DNA of 64,000 nt from Arthrobacter sp. FB24 (GTDB lineage Bacteria > Actinomycetota > Actinomycetes > Actinomycetales > Micrococcaceae). Below, piece after piece: positions 1 to 8,340 of the stretch (position 1 is the stretch's first letter; each line of letters opens with the position of its first letter). Both the position numbers and the translations under genes were made by a program. The notes beneath the pieces are model-generated. The model searched no databases. It saw only the letters and a list, made by a program, of their open reading frames with translations, and was not told where the DNA came from. Location of the stretch: the NCBI RefSeq assembly GCF_000196235.1, contig NC_008541.1, forward strand, positions 124,001-188,000, written 5' to 3'.

Positions 1-102
1 TGTGAGTCCTTGTCGCGGTAATCAGGGAAGGCTAGGCTGGCCACCCATCAGCCTGCACGTCTCCGCTATCCCACGAGGCGGACCCCGAAGAACGGACCAA
101 AC

Positions 103-354
103 ATGAGCACCTACCACCCGGAGAACGACCCCTCGAATCCGGACCGGCCCGGCAGCGCCGAAGCGGCCTCCGGGCGGCCGGAAACTGACAAAACGGAAGC
201 AAAAGACCGGGCATCCAAGGACCCGGCGGCCACCGCGAACCCCGACCCGCTGGAAGGCAACATCACCGGACTGGAGCCCGGCGGCGGTGTTCCGCCCGGC
301 GAAACGCCACCAGCGGAAGACTCCATGAGCGGCGACCAGGGGCACGAGGAATAG
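103..354 (+). CDS. Small disordered DUF6480-like protein
   Basis: This 83-residue protein is hydrophilic and rich in Pro, Gly, Asp and Glu, with no membrane segment and no enzyme motif. Its C-terminal half contains a run reading GLEPGGGVPPGETPPAE (about residues 55-71), which I recall as the signature of the small actinobacterial DUF6480 family, although many members also carry a C-terminal membrane helix that is absent here. The ATG start has only a weak purine-rich stretch upstream. It lies 34 bp before the hydrolase gene on the same strand. Function is unknown; the family assignment is from memory of the motif and is moderately sure. Confidence 0.6.
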   Translation: MSTYHPENDPSNPDRPGSAEAASGRPETDKTEAKDRASKDPAATANPDPLEGNITGLEPGGGVPPGETPPAEDSMSGDQGHEE

Positions 355-376
355 CTGGATCCTGGCCGCGGAGGGC

Positions 377-382
377 TATTGT
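377..382 (+). promoter_or_regulatory. Leaderless-type -10 hexamer TATTGT
   Basis: The hexamer TATTGT ends six bases before the ATG at 389, and no Shine-Dalgarno sequence is present. This fits a transcript beginning at or next to the start codon. Confidence 0.45.
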
Positions 383-388
383 CGACGG

Positions 389-1195
389 ATGAAGGGTGCC
401 GTAACCACAGACGTCGAAGCCGGAGGCCTCCGCGGTCGGATGTACGCTTCGCGTGCCACATCGGACGTCCGGCCCCGCGCGGACGCCCCGACCTTTGTCC
501 TCATCCACGGGATCGGCGTCTCCCACCGCTACCTTGTCCGGCTGCACCACGTCCTGGCCGGGGTGGCGGACACTATCTCGATCGACCTTCCGGGCTTCGG
601 CTCCACTCCGCGCCCGGACCGCCAGCTCATGGTGGCGGACCAGGCAGCCTTTATCCATGACGTCCTGGATCAGGCCGGGGTGGGGCTGCGGGTCCTGGTG
701 GGCCACTCCATGGGGGCTCAGTTCGTCCTGGAAGCCGCCCTGCAGCGGCCGGAACAGGTGCCGCACGTGGTGCTGATGGGACCCGTGGTGGATGTCCGGC
801 GCCGCACGCTGCCCCGCCAGATCCTGGCGCTGACCAAGGACGCGCTCCTCCATGAAACCCCCGGTTCGAACGCCTTGGTGTTCAGTGACTACCTGCGTTG
901 CGGGCCACTCTGGTACCTCAAGGAGCTGCGGGTCATGATGAACTACCGGACCGAGGAGCGGATCCGCGGGCTAACCACGCCTGTGATGATCCTTCGCGGC
1001 GCTTCCGACCCCATCGCAACAGGGGAGTGGTGCCGCATCCTTGCGCGGCGCGCACCGGCGGGGACGCTGGTGGAGGTCCCCGGCTGCGGTCACGTAGTCC
1101 AGCACACCGGCACGGCCCAAGTGGCCGACGCGATCACCGGCTTTACCGGCCTCCCCGGCTCCGGTGCCCCGGAACAGACCGTGAACCGTCAGTAG
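389..1195 (+). CDS. Alpha/beta hydrolase
   Basis: A 268-residue alpha/beta-hydrolase-fold protein. The oxyanion-hole region HGIG is at residues 40-43, a DLPGFG loop at 66-71, and the nucleophile elbow GHSMG at 105-109 makes Ser107 the likely nucleophile. A late VPGCGH motif supplies the probable catalytic His. No signal peptide or membrane segment is visible, so it should be cytosolic. The start is set by the position of the fold and by a TATTGT -10 element six bases upstream. The substrate cannot be told from sequence; esterase, lactonase or C-C hydrolase activity are all possible. No neighbour clearly shares a pathway with it. Confidence 0.8.
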   Translation: MKGAVTTDVEAGGLRGRMYASRATSDVRPRADAPTFVLIHGIGVSHRYLVRLHHVLAGVADTISIDLPGFGSTPRPDRQLMVADQAAFIHDVLDQAGVGLRVLVGHSMGAQFVLEAALQRPEQVPHVVLMGPVVDVRRRTLPRQILALTKDALLHETPGSNALVFSDYLRCGPLWYLKELRVMMNYRTEERIRGLTTPVMILRGASDPIATGEWCRILARRAPAGTLVEVPGCGHVVQHTGTAQVADAITGFTGLPGSGAPEQTVNRQ

Positions 1196-1279
1196 TCCTG
1201 CCCGTCCGGCCGCCTCGTAGCGTCTGCTACGTTACACGTCAGGCAAGCGCTTTCCGGGAGATGCTGGCAGGATAGACAC

Positions 1280-2404
1280 ATGCGCATTCTCATTGCTCCG
1301 GACAAGTTCAAAGGGTCACTTACCGCTGCCGAGGCGGCCAGCGCCATCGCCGAGGGGGCGCTGCGCGTCTATCCGGATGCGGTCGCCACGCAATTCCCCG
1401 TGGCCGACGGCGGGGAGGGCACCCTGGAAGCTGCCGTCGCCGCCGGCTACGAGGAACGGCTGAACGCCGTCGTCGGTCCCATTCTGGCGCCCATCGGTGC
1501 CGCCTGGGCCCTCCGCAAGGATGCGTTCGGCGGTGCAACCGCAGTGATTGAGACCGCCCAGGCATCGGGGCTCGCGCACATGGAACCTACGCCCGCGAAT
1601 GCGCTGCGCGCCCACAGCTACGGCTGTGGCCAGCTGATCGCTGCCGCACTGGACGCCGGAGCCTCGGAAATCGTGCTGGGGGTGGGCGGCTCTGCCATGA
1701 CCGACGGCGGCAGCGGCGCTTTGCGCGCCCTGGGCCTGAAGCCGCTGGACGCGGCCGGAAACGTGGTTCCCCTGGGCGGCGGTTCCCTCGTGGACGTTGT
1801 GGACGTGGATGTGTCGGGCCTGGACCCCCGGCTGGGGTCCGTGAAGTTCCGGATCGCAGTGGATGTCCAGAACCCGCTGTTCGGAAGCGATGGAGCGGCC
1901 CACGTCTTCGGCCCGCAGAAAGGGGCCGACGCGGACGCCGTGGAGCTGCTGGACGCCGGGCTCCGCAACTGGGGTTCCGTTCTGCGGCAGGCCACGGGAC
2001 GCGACGTCAACGTTCCCGGAGCCGGCGCGGCCGGGGGGTTCCCGGCGTCGTTCCTTGCCTTCAGCGGCGCCACCCTCGAAGGCGGCTTCGCCCTGGTGGC
2101 GGGCCTGACCGGCCTTGCCGGCCAGCTGGCTGAGGCTGACCTGGTGATCACCGGTGAAGGGTCAATGGACTCGCAGTCGTTGACCGGCAAGGCCCCGATT
2201 GCCCTGGCGGACGCAGCACGCGAGCGGGGCATCCCGGTCATAGTGGTGGCCGGTCGCATCCTGGTCACCCCGGAGGACCTTGCCGAGCACGGCGTGGTGG
2301 CCGCGGCTCAGTTGCTGGACGTCGCAACCAGCCCGGAAGACGCCATCGCCAACGCCGCGAAGTACCTCACCTGGGCCACAAGCCAGGTCCTCGAAGGGGC
2401 CTGA
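1280..2404 (+). CDS. Glycerate kinase (GarK/GlxK family)
   Basis: A 374-residue member of the glycerate kinase type-1 family, which phosphorylates D-glycerate with ATP, usually to 2-phosphoglycerate, linking glyoxylate or glucarate breakdown to lower glycolysis. The N-terminus carries the family signature PDKFKGSLTA (residues 7-16), and the Gly-rich GVGGSAMTDGG motif lies near residue 134. Length matches the family (about 370-380). An AGGA Shine-Dalgarno sits seven bases before the ATG. No glyoxylate or glucarate genes adjoin it, so the pathway is inferred from the family only. It is convergent with the DUF6766 gene, 21 bp away. Confidence 0.92.
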   Translation: MRILIAPDKFKGSLTAAEAASAIAEGALRVYPDAVATQFPVADGGEGTLEAAVAAGYEERLNAVVGPILAPIGAAWALRKDAFGGATAVIETAQASGLAHMEPTPANALRAHSYGCGQLIAAALDAGASEIVLGVGGSAMTDGGSGALRALGLKPLDAAGNVVPLGGGSLVDVVDVDVSGLDPRLGSVKFRIAVDVQNPLFGSDGAAHVFGPQKGADADAVELLDAGLRNWGSVLRQATGRDVNVPGAGAAGGFPASFLAFSGATLEGGFALVAGLTGLAGQLAEADLVITGEGSMDSQSLTGKAPIALADAARERGIPVIVVAGRILVTPEDLAEHGVVAAAQLLDVATSPEDAIANAAKYLTWATSQVLEGA

Positions 2405-2425
2405 CGCGGCACCCCAGGATTGCAG

Positions 2426-3088
2426 CTAGGCGCCGGTCTCGTAGTGCGGTTCCGCCACAGGTTTGGACTCGGGGGAGCCCCGTTCGCGCAGGTAGACAGA
2501 AGCCCCGACCAGGACGGCTACGGCCAGGAATTCGCTCTGCCAGTTCTGGAATGACTCAAACCAGAACCGGCTCGTGGCGAGGTAGCCAAGGAGCGTCACG
2601 CCAGGCTGTCCGTGGCTTTGCTGCTCCTGGCTGTATTCCTCACTGCCGCCGACGGCATGGAGGGTGAAGGATGCGAGGAACAGCAGCAGGAACATGATCG
2701 ACAGTGAGTGTTCGTACAACTTGAGCACCACCCCTCCACGGCGCACAGGCCACGGAGTGGAGGCCTTCACCGTTGCGTTCCGAGGGTCCTGGTCCTGCGG
2801 CGCTGTGCGGTCCATCGGTTTGGATTCCGAGGAGCCCTTCTGGAAGAGGAAGACCGTCAGGATGACATACATGCCCATCTGCAGGAATTCCGATTCCCAG
2901 TTCTCGAAGGTCGCTTCCAGGAATGCGCCGGTGGCAAGGTAGCCGGCAATTCCTACTGCCGGCTGTCCGTGCGCGAGCTGGTCTTCGCTGTAGTCGCTTG
3001 CGCCGCTGACTATCATGCCGCTGAAGAACAGTGCGAACAGTCCAATGTTGGCAAGCATCAGCCCGTGTTCCTTAACCCACTTCTTCAT
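2426..3088 (-). CDS. DUF6766-type membrane protein with internal duplication
   Basis: A 220-residue integral membrane protein made of two 85-residue copies (residues 7-91 and 126-210) that align without gaps. Each copy starts with EH(G/S)L and a hydrophobic helix, has a conserved HGQP turn, then GYLAT, an F-x-NW-x-SEFL stretch entering a second helix, and ends in a SKP tail. The total is about four transmembrane helices with a charged linker (92-120). I recognise the family as DUF6766, function unknown. It lies 57 bp downstream of the DUF6328 gene on the same strand and probably shares its transcript. The pairing with other stress-type proteins suggests, but does not show, an envelope-stress role. 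Confidence 0.75.
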   Translation of the reverse strand: MKKWVKEHGLMLANIGLFALFFSGMIVSGASDYSEDQLAHGQPAVGIAGYLATGAFLEATFENWESEFLQMGMYVILTVFLFQKGSSESKPMDRTAPQDQDPRNATVKASTPWPVRRGGVVLKLYEHSLSIMFLLLFLASFTLHAVGGSEEYSQEQQSHGQPGVTLLGYLATSRFWFESFQNWQSEFLAVAVLVGASVYLRERGSPESKPVAEPHYETGA

Positions 3089-3145
3089 GGCGCCTCCCGG
3101 AGGGTTTGATTGGATTCTGGCGCAGGTCCCGCCCCGGCACTGTGC

Positions 3146-3637
3146 TTAAACCTTCGATGCCCGTTTGAGGAGCCAGTTCGGCACGAGGACAAGCAGCAGG
3201 ACCATGGCGGCGAGGAGTCCTCCGCCTGCGAGGAGTCCGGCATCCCGCCCGGCGGTCACATCGAACACGAGTGACGCCGTTCCCGCGCTGAGGAGTGCGA
3301 CGCCGGTAAGCGCCACTTTTGCTATCCGGTCCGCACTCGAGACGAGCGTCTTCTTGAGCTGCTTACGGAAGAGCCTGCGGTGCACGCTGACCGGAAGGAG
3401 AATGACGGCGGTGGTCAGTGCGGCAAGGATCACGTTGGCCAGATAGAGCCCCACCTGGTAGTCGTCCAGTGTCTTGAACCGCTCCTGGAAAGGAATGGTC
3501 AGGAGGAAACCCGCGAGGATCTGCACTCCCGTCTGCAGTACCCGGAGCTCCTGGATCAGCTCTCCCCAGTTGCGGTCCATCTGCTGATTGACGGATTCGT
3601 TCCTGCCGTCGCCAACCACCGCGTCGCCTTCTGACAT
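3146..3637 (-). CDS. DUF6328 family membrane protein
   Basis: A 163-residue protein with four predicted transmembrane helices after a hydrophilic N-terminus. The segment around residues 30-60 (ELRVLQTGVQILAGFLLT, then PFQERF) is typical of DUF6328, a family of unknown function common in actinobacteria. The ATG at 3637 is chosen over an upstream in-frame start at 3712 because GGAGG lies seven bases before it and the conserved region begins soon after. It is divergent from the SDR gene; the shared 214-bp region contains a duplicated dyad element (3709-3743). It probably leads an operon with the DUF6766 gene. Confidence 0.75.
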   Translation of the reverse strand: MSEGDAVVGDGRNESVNQQMDRNWGELIQELRVLQTGVQILAGFLLTIPFQERFKTLDDYQVGLYLANVILAALTTAVILLPVSVHRRLFRKQLKKTLVSSADRIAKVALTGVALLSAGTASLVFDVTAGRDAGLLAGGGLLAAMVLLLVLVPNWLLKRASKV

Positions 3638-3708
3638 GGGCTCACCTCCGGGCCTGGCACGCCGCCGCGCGCAACTAACTCTCAACCTAGGCTTGAAGCC
3701 TTCGTCAA

Positions 3709-3743
3709 GCAATACTCCGTTTGCAGGGCAATACTAAGTTTGC
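3709..3743. promoter_or_regulatory. Tandem operator-like repeats GCAA-N8-TTGC
   Basis: Two 16-bp direct repeats, GCAATACTCCGTTTGC (3709-3724) and GCAATACTAAGTTTGC (3728-3743), differ at two bases and are spaced 19 bp start to start. Each unit is also a GCAA-N8-TTGC dyad. They lie in the divergent region between the DUF6328 and SDR genes and may bind a dimeric regulator acting on one or both. Confidence 0.5.
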
Positions 3744-3851
3744 TGACTAATTTGTCCAAAACGATGGACTTGCCCTGTCTGCTGGGATAGTTTCGAAGGG
3801 CCGGTCACGGACCGGACCCAGCACAAAACCGAGACGCTAGCGAGGTGGACT

Positions 3852-4748
3852 ATGACGGACAACAAGAAGGACCACCAGCCGCGGGACCCCAGGACGGGCT
3901 ACCACGAGGGGCCGTTCCCGGAGCAGGTCCAGGAGCAGCCCGGGCTTACGGCTCCCATGGAGCCGCAGCCGGACCACGGCGAGGAAAGCTACGAGGGAAG
4001 CAGCGCGCTCACCGGTAAGGCGGCGCTCATCACCGGCGGGGATTCCGGGATCGGCAGGGCCGTGGCCATTGCGTTCGCCCGCGAGGGGGCCGACGTCGCG
4101 ATTTCCTACCTCCCGGAAGAGGAAGCCGACGCCCAGGACACGGCGGCGTGGATCCGCAAGGCCGGGCAACGGGCCCTGTTGCTGCCGGGCGACGGCCGCA
4201 GCGAAGAGTTCAGCACCCGGATCGTGGCGGATACCCTGGCGGAGTTCGGCAGGCTGGACGTGGTGGTGCTGAACGCGGCCTACCAAAAGAACCGCGACAG
4301 CTTTGAGACGCTTCCCACTGAGGAATTCGACCGCGTCTTCAAGACGAACCTGTATTCCCTGCTCTGGACGGCCAGGGCGGCAGTGCCCCACCTCAAGGCG
4401 GGCGCATCCATCATCACCACCGCCTCCATCCAGGCTTTCAACCCGTCGCCGGGGCTCATCGACTACGCCATGACGAAGGGCGCCCAGGTCGCCTTCACCA
4501 AGGCGCTGGCCCAGGAGCTTGGCCCCAAGGGCATCCGGGTCAACGCCGTTGCACCCGGACCCATCTGGACGCCGCTGATTCCCGCCACTGAATGGCCGGA
4601 AAAGCTGCCGAAGTTCGGCCAGGACACTCCCCTCGGGCGGGCGGGACAGCCCGCGGAGCTCGCTGCAGCCTACGTCCTGCTTGCTTCCGACCACGGCTCC
4701 TACATCTCCGGGGCAGTTCTTCCGGTGACAGGCGGTAAGGGCCTCTAG
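3852..4748 (+). CDS. SDR family oxidoreductase (general-stress YhdF/YdaD type)
   Basis: A 298-residue short-chain dehydrogenase. A polar N-terminal extension of about 50 residues precedes the Rossmann core; TGGDSGIG is at 61-68 (cofactor binding), an N-A-A-Y motif follows, and the catalytic Tyr205-x3-Lys209 (YAMTK) is intact. The N-terminal extension and motifs match the Bacillus general stress protein 39 group, whose substrate is not well defined. NAD(P)-dependent oxidoreduction is expected. A likely operon partner, the acidic protein at 4798, follows after 49 bp. The upstream divergent region holds the repeated dyad at 3709-3743. Confidence 0.88.
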   Translation: MTDNKKDHQPRDPRTGYHEGPFPEQVQEQPGLTAPMEPQPDHGEESYEGSSALTGKAALITGGDSGIGRAVAIAFAREGADVAISYLPEEEADAQDTAAWIRKAGQRALLLPGDGRSEEFSTRIVADTLAEFGRLDVVVLNAAYQKNRDSFETLPTEEFDRVFKTNLYSLLWTARAAVPHLKAGASIITTASIQAFNPSPGLIDYAMTKGAQVAFTKALAQELGPKGIRVNAVAPGPIWTPLIPATEWPEKLPKFGQDTPLGRAGQPAELAAAYVLLASDHGSYISGAVLPVTGGKGL

Positions 4749-4797
4749 CGCTTGCCACAGACTTTCCATTCACGCCCGACTACCCAGGAGGAACGAC

Positions 4798-5334
4798 ATG
4801 ACGCAGGAGAACCAAGGCACGCCCATCGAGGAAGAAGGCGGCTACGGAACGCCCACAGTCGAGCAGGAAATGGGCGGCGCGGACACGAAGAAATTCGCCC
4901 AGCCGCGTGAGGAAGAGGCCTTCGACGCGGCCGGCCTGAGCCAGGACAGCCCCGACGGCGAAACCTACCCCGCCGGGGTGCCTGACCTCAGCCAGTTCGG
5001 CGCCGAGGACCAGGACAGTGCAGGAGAACCCGGAGCAGGACGCTTCGGAGGAACGGAGGACCAGATGAACGCAGAAAACGAAAGCGCAGACCCCGGCTTT
5101 GAGCCGGAGAACACCGAGCCGGAGAACACAGGGCAGTCAGCCGAAGGCGACGTCGCAGTGCCGTCCGCGGATGCGGAGATGGATGAGTCCAATACGGAGG
5201 ATCCCGACGCCGGACGGCCGTTCTCCTCGGAACCTAACCCGGACGCGGCCGGGATTCCGGACGGCAGCGGCACCGACCTGCCGGACAGCAAGGCGCCCAA
5301 GGACCGCGGCGACGACAGTTTCGACGCCGGATAA
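4798..5334 (+). CDS. Acidic, intrinsically disordered protein
   Basis: A 178-residue, strongly acidic protein, mostly Glu, Asp, Gly, Pro and Ser, with no hydrophobic helix and essentially no aromatic core. It has short internal repeats (EPENTEPENTG near residue 103). No domain is recognisable. The start is firm: AGGAGG lies six to seven bases before the ATG. It follows the stress-type SDR by 49 bp and is ended by a strong hairpin, so the two genes are probably one transcript. Hydrophilic proteins of this kind often accompany desiccation or osmotic stress functions, but that is inference only. Confidence 0.65.
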   Translation: MTQENQGTPIEEEGGYGTPTVEQEMGGADTKKFAQPREEEAFDAAGLSQDSPDGETYPAGVPDLSQFGAEDQDSAGEPGAGRFGGTEDQMNAENESADPGFEPENTEPENTGQSAEGDVAVPSADAEMDESNTEDPDAGRPFSSEPNPDAAGIPDGSGTDLPDSKAPKDRGDDSFDAG

Positions 5335-5355
5335 TTCGGCGTCGGCTTAACAGCC

Positions 5356-5395
5356 CGGGCGGGCGGCTGCACTGCGGCCGCCCGCCCGCGTTTTT
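5356..5395 (+). terminator. Intrinsic terminator with T-run
   Basis: A perfect 12-bp G+C stem (5356-5367 with 5377-5388) is followed after two bases by TTTTT at 5391-5395. It ends the SDR/acidic-protein transcript and also sits directly behind the convergent uracil permease gene. Confidence 0.85.
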
Positions 5396-6749
5396 AAGGG
5401 CGCTTTTTCGGCGTCCGCTTGGCCGCGGCGTTGATTGCGGCCTTGACTGCCGGGGGCAGCCCCGCCTGTTCGGTTTCCGGTTCCGCGACGCTGCCGCGGG
5501 CCTTCGCGATCGCCTTCATGCCGTGGTAGATCACCAGCGCGGCAGCTGAGCCCAGCGCGATGCCGGTGAACGTCAGTTCGCCGATGGTCCAGGTGTAGTT
5601 GGCGATGCCGATAATCAGGGCCACCGCTGCGGTGGTCAGGTTGACCGGGTTGGAGAAGTTGACCTTGTTCTGGACCCAGATCTTGACGCCCAGGATGCCG
5701 ATCATGCCGTAGAGCATGGTGGCGGCCCCGCCCAGCACCCCCGGGGGAACCGTGGCGATCAGTTCGCCGAATTTGGGGGAGAAGCTCAGGACGATCGCGA
5801 AGATGCCGGCCACCCAGTAAGCCGCCGTCGAATACACTTTTGTGGCGGCCATGACACCGATGTTTTCGGCATAGGTGGTGGTTCCGGAACCGCCGCCGAA
5901 GCCGGCCAGCACCGTGGCGGCACCATCCGCCATCAGGGCGCGGCCGGACACGCCGTCGAGGTTCTGGCCGGTCATGGCGGACACGGACTTCACGTGGCCG
6001 ATGTTTTCGGCAACCAGCACCAGCACCACGGGAACGAAGAGGCCCACCACGCCAAGGTGGAATTCGGGAGTCTGGAAATGCGGCAGCCCCACCCACGCGG
6101 CAGCGTCCATTTTGGCGTAGTCCACCTCGCCGCGGATCATGGCCACCAAGTAGCCCACCACCACGCCCACCAGGATGCTGAGCCGGCCCAGGATGCCCTT
6201 GAACAGCACGCTGACCAGGATGATGGTGGCGAGGGTGATCGCCGCGGTGACGGGGGCGGCGTCGAAGTTGTTTTTCGCGGCCGGCGCCAGGTTCAGCCCG
6301 ATTAGGGCCACAATGGCACCGGTGACGATGGGGGGCATCAGGCGGTTGATCCAGCCGGCCCCGAATTTTTGGACCACGGCGCCGATGACGGCCAGCCCGG
6401 CGCCCGCGAGAACCACGCCGCCCAGTGCGCCGGGAATCCCGAACTGCTGCTGGGAGGCCATGATCGGGGCAATGAAGGCAAAGCTCGAACCGAGGTAGCT
6501 GGGCACCCTGCCCTGCGTAATCACCAGGAAGAGCAAAGTTCCAATGCCGGAGAAGAACAGTGTGGTGGCCGGCGGCATGCCGGTAATGATAGGCACCAGG
6601 AACGTGGCACCGAACATGGCCACCACGTGCTGCATTCCCACCCCGATGGTGAGGGGCCAGGTGAGCCGTTCACCGGGTGCCACCACCTCACCGGGCCGGA
6701 CCGACTTTCCGTTGCCGTGAAGCTTCCATTTGGTACCAAGCATGCTCAT
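5394..6749 (-). CDS. uraA: Uracil permease, NCS2 family
   Basis: A 451-residue NCS2 nucleobase:cation symporter with about 12-14 membrane segments. It has the UraA-type motifs VPSYLGSSFAF in the first third and GFGGGSGTTTYAENIG around the middle, the latter containing the substrate-binding Glu-Asn pair, so uracil is a better guess than xanthine. The hydrophilic C-terminus is Lys/Ala rich. The ATG at 6749 is preceded by AAGG nine bases upstream; longer in-frame extension to 6962 reads through the divergent promoter region and is not protein-like. It is divergent from a RutE-like reductase, echoing the rutG/rutE pairing of uracil catabolism. Confidence 0.88.
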   Translation of the reverse strand: MSMLGTKWKLHGNGKSVRPGEVVAPGERLTWPLTIGVGMQHVVAMFGATFLVPIITGMPPATTLFFSGIGTLLFLVITQGRVPSYLGSSFAFIAPIMASQQQFGIPGALGGVVLAGAGLAVIGAVVQKFGAGWINRLMPPIVTGAIVALIGLNLAPAAKNNFDAAPVTAAITLATIILVSVLFKGILGRLSILVGVVVGYLVAMIRGEVDYAKMDAAAWVGLPHFQTPEFHLGVVGLFVPVVLVLVAENIGHVKSVSAMTGQNLDGVSGRALMADGAATVLAGFGGGSGTTTYAENIGVMAATKVYSTAAYWVAGIFAIVLSFSPKFGELIATVPPGVLGGAATMLYGMIGILGVKIWVQNKVNFSNPVNLTTAAVALIIGIANYTWTIGELTFTGIALGSAAALVIYHGMKAIAKARGSVAEPETEQAGLPPAVKAAINAAAKRTPKKRP

Positions 6750-6887
6750 GGCCGGGAGCCTTTCAAAGAAAATGGGTGTCGGGAGCGGGGAAGGAATCTT
6801 CCGGAGCAACATTACCGCGCGGGCCGTGCAGTTCGCCGCTGTGTGGAACGTCACGCGCGGTCGCGGGAAGAGGAAAGATTCGCTTGA

Positions 6888-6897
6888 AGTTGCAACT
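6888..6897. promoter_or_regulatory. 10-bp palindrome AGTTGCAACT
   Basis: A perfect palindrome in the 206-bp divergent region between the permease and the reductase, 58 bp before the reductase start. It could be half of an operator; no regulator is encoded nearby. Confidence 0.3.
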
Positions 6898-6955
6898 ATG
6901 GAGAGCAGAACCGCCGGCCGCCTCCGGGTGCGCAGGCCCAGCGAAAGGTAGGCAG

Positions 6956-7561
6956 ATGACAATTGCCCATGAAGAAGCAGTGATCGACGCAGCCGCAGTG
7001 GACGCGATCTTCGCCGAAGCCCGTACGGCCAACACCTTCACCGGAGAGGTCACGGACGAGCAGGCCCGCGCCATCTACGAGCTGACCAAGTTTGGCCCCA
7101 CCGCGTTCAACTCCCAGCCGCTGCGCGTCACGTATGTTCGCTCCGACGAGGCCCGCGCACAGCTGGTGGCGGCCCTCTCTTCAGGTAATCGCGCCAAGAC
7201 GGCGTCCGCCCCGCTTGTGGCCGTACTCAGCTACGACACCGCCTGGCAGGACCAGTGGGACAACTTCCTTCCCGGCTACAACGCGCCCAAGGCCATGTAC
7301 GACGCCGCACCGGAACTTGCGGCGATCACGGGCAACAACAACGCCCACCTGCAGGCCGGCTACTTCATCCTGGCCGTCCGCTCGCTCGGTTTCGCGGCCG
7401 GCCCCATGACAGGCGCCGACTTCTCCGCCATTGACGCGGCGTTCTTCCCCGCCGGGGACCAGAAGAGCTTCCTGGTGGTCAACATCGGCCAGCCCGGTCC
7501 CGACGCCTGGGGCGCAGCAAAGCCGAAGTTCGCCTACGAAGATGTGGTCCGCACCGTCTAA
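6956..7561 (+). CDS. Nitroreductase family protein, RutE-like malonic semialdehyde reductase
   Basis: A 201-residue nitroreductase-fold flavoprotein, close in length to RutE (about 196), which reduces malonic semialdehyde to 3-hydroxypropionate in the Rut uracil pathway. Family features are a FNSQPLRV motif near residue 52 for FMN binding, a SFLVVNIG strand near the C-terminus, and the overall order of elements. The ATG at 6956 follows AAAGGTAGG. Other Rut enzymes (RutA, B, C, D, F) are not in this window, so the physiological substrate may be another small aldehyde. Divergence from a uracil permease supports some link with pyrimidine use. Confidence 0.78.
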   Translation: MTIAHEEAVIDAAAVDAIFAEARTANTFTGEVTDEQARAIYELTKFGPTAFNSQPLRVTYVRSDEARAQLVAALSSGNRAKTASAPLVAVLSYDTAWQDQWDNFLPGYNAPKAMYDAAPELAAITGNNNAHLQAGYFILAVRSLGFAAGPMTGADFSAIDAAFFPAGDQKSFLVVNIGQPGPDAWGAAKPKFAYEDVVRTV

Positions 7562-7797
7562 GTCCGCACCCGTCCCGGGCGGTCCCGCAACGGCTCAGCA
7601 AGCGGCCCGCCGCGCTAAGAGGCCCCCGGCACGATGGGGGACACGCCGGAGGCACTCTGGACAACATTTCTGCGGTTGAGTGCACGGCATGTATCCGGGG
7701 CCAGTTCCCATTTTAGTCAAAATCGCCACTCTGGCTACTGTGCCCGCGCTCCCGCGGGGACGGCGCAGGCTGAACGGCGCCGTGGCACACTGGCCCT

Positions 7798-8340
7798 ATG
7801 CGCAACCTGATTCTGGTGGCCTTCACCGAGCCCGTCTCTGACGGGCTCGTCTTTCCCCGCGACGACTGGCCCCTGCATATCACCCTGGTGAGGTTCGACG
7901 TCGAGATGAAGTCCGGCGACGCCGGTACCGGCGGCGAGGTGGGGAACGGCGGCGGCGGCGGGCACGTCGCCGGCCTCGACGACCGGATTGCCGGCCTTAT
8001 CGACGAGCCCGTACGGGCTGCCCTCGGTTCGCGGCTCACCATTGGCGAGGATGCCGGCTTCGGCCGGCAGGAGTCCGTCCCGGTCAGCCTCGTCGAGCCC
8101 AGCCGGCCCTTGCAGGACCTTCACGAGTCACTCGTGGGAACCGTTATGGGGCTGCCGGGCCGCGTGCCCACGCCGCACCACATCCTGGAAAACTACCGTC
8201 CCCATGTGTCCCATCACGGGGACAAGCGCCCTCGGCCGGGCGACGTCGTCGTACTGGACCGCGTCGCCCTGGTGGACATGGCGCCGGACGGAAACCATTC
8301 CGTCCGTCGCATCCTCCATCTGTGGGAACTTACGAAATAA
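7798..8340 (+). CDS. 2H phosphoesterase (2'-5' RNA ligase family)
   Basis: A 180-residue 2H-superfamily protein. The two signature motifs are present: HITL at residues 27-30 and HVSH at 136-139, giving the paired catalytic histidines. The family includes RNA 2',3'-cyclic phosphodiesterases and 2'-5' ligases; which reaction occurs here is not decidable. A Gly-rich loop (about 49-58) seems to be a local insertion. There is no Shine-Dalgarno; a weak CACACT lies six bases before the ATG. Its 3' end overlaps the convergent phosphoglucomutase gene by 11 bp. Confidence 0.8.
   Translation: MRNLILVAFTEPVSDGLVFPRDDWPLHITLVRFDVEMKSGDAGTGGEVGNGGGGGHVAGLDDRIAGLIDEPVRAALGSRLTIGEDAGFGRQESVPVSLVEPSRPLQDLHESLVGTVMGLPGRVPTPHHILENYRPHVSHHGDKRPRPGDVVVLDRVALVDMAPDGNHSVRRILHLWELTK

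Noticed and set aside
7711..7724. ATTTT-AGTC-AAAAT dyad between the reductase and 2H genes
   Set aside because: Five-base arms are too short to separate from chance and do not match a promoter.
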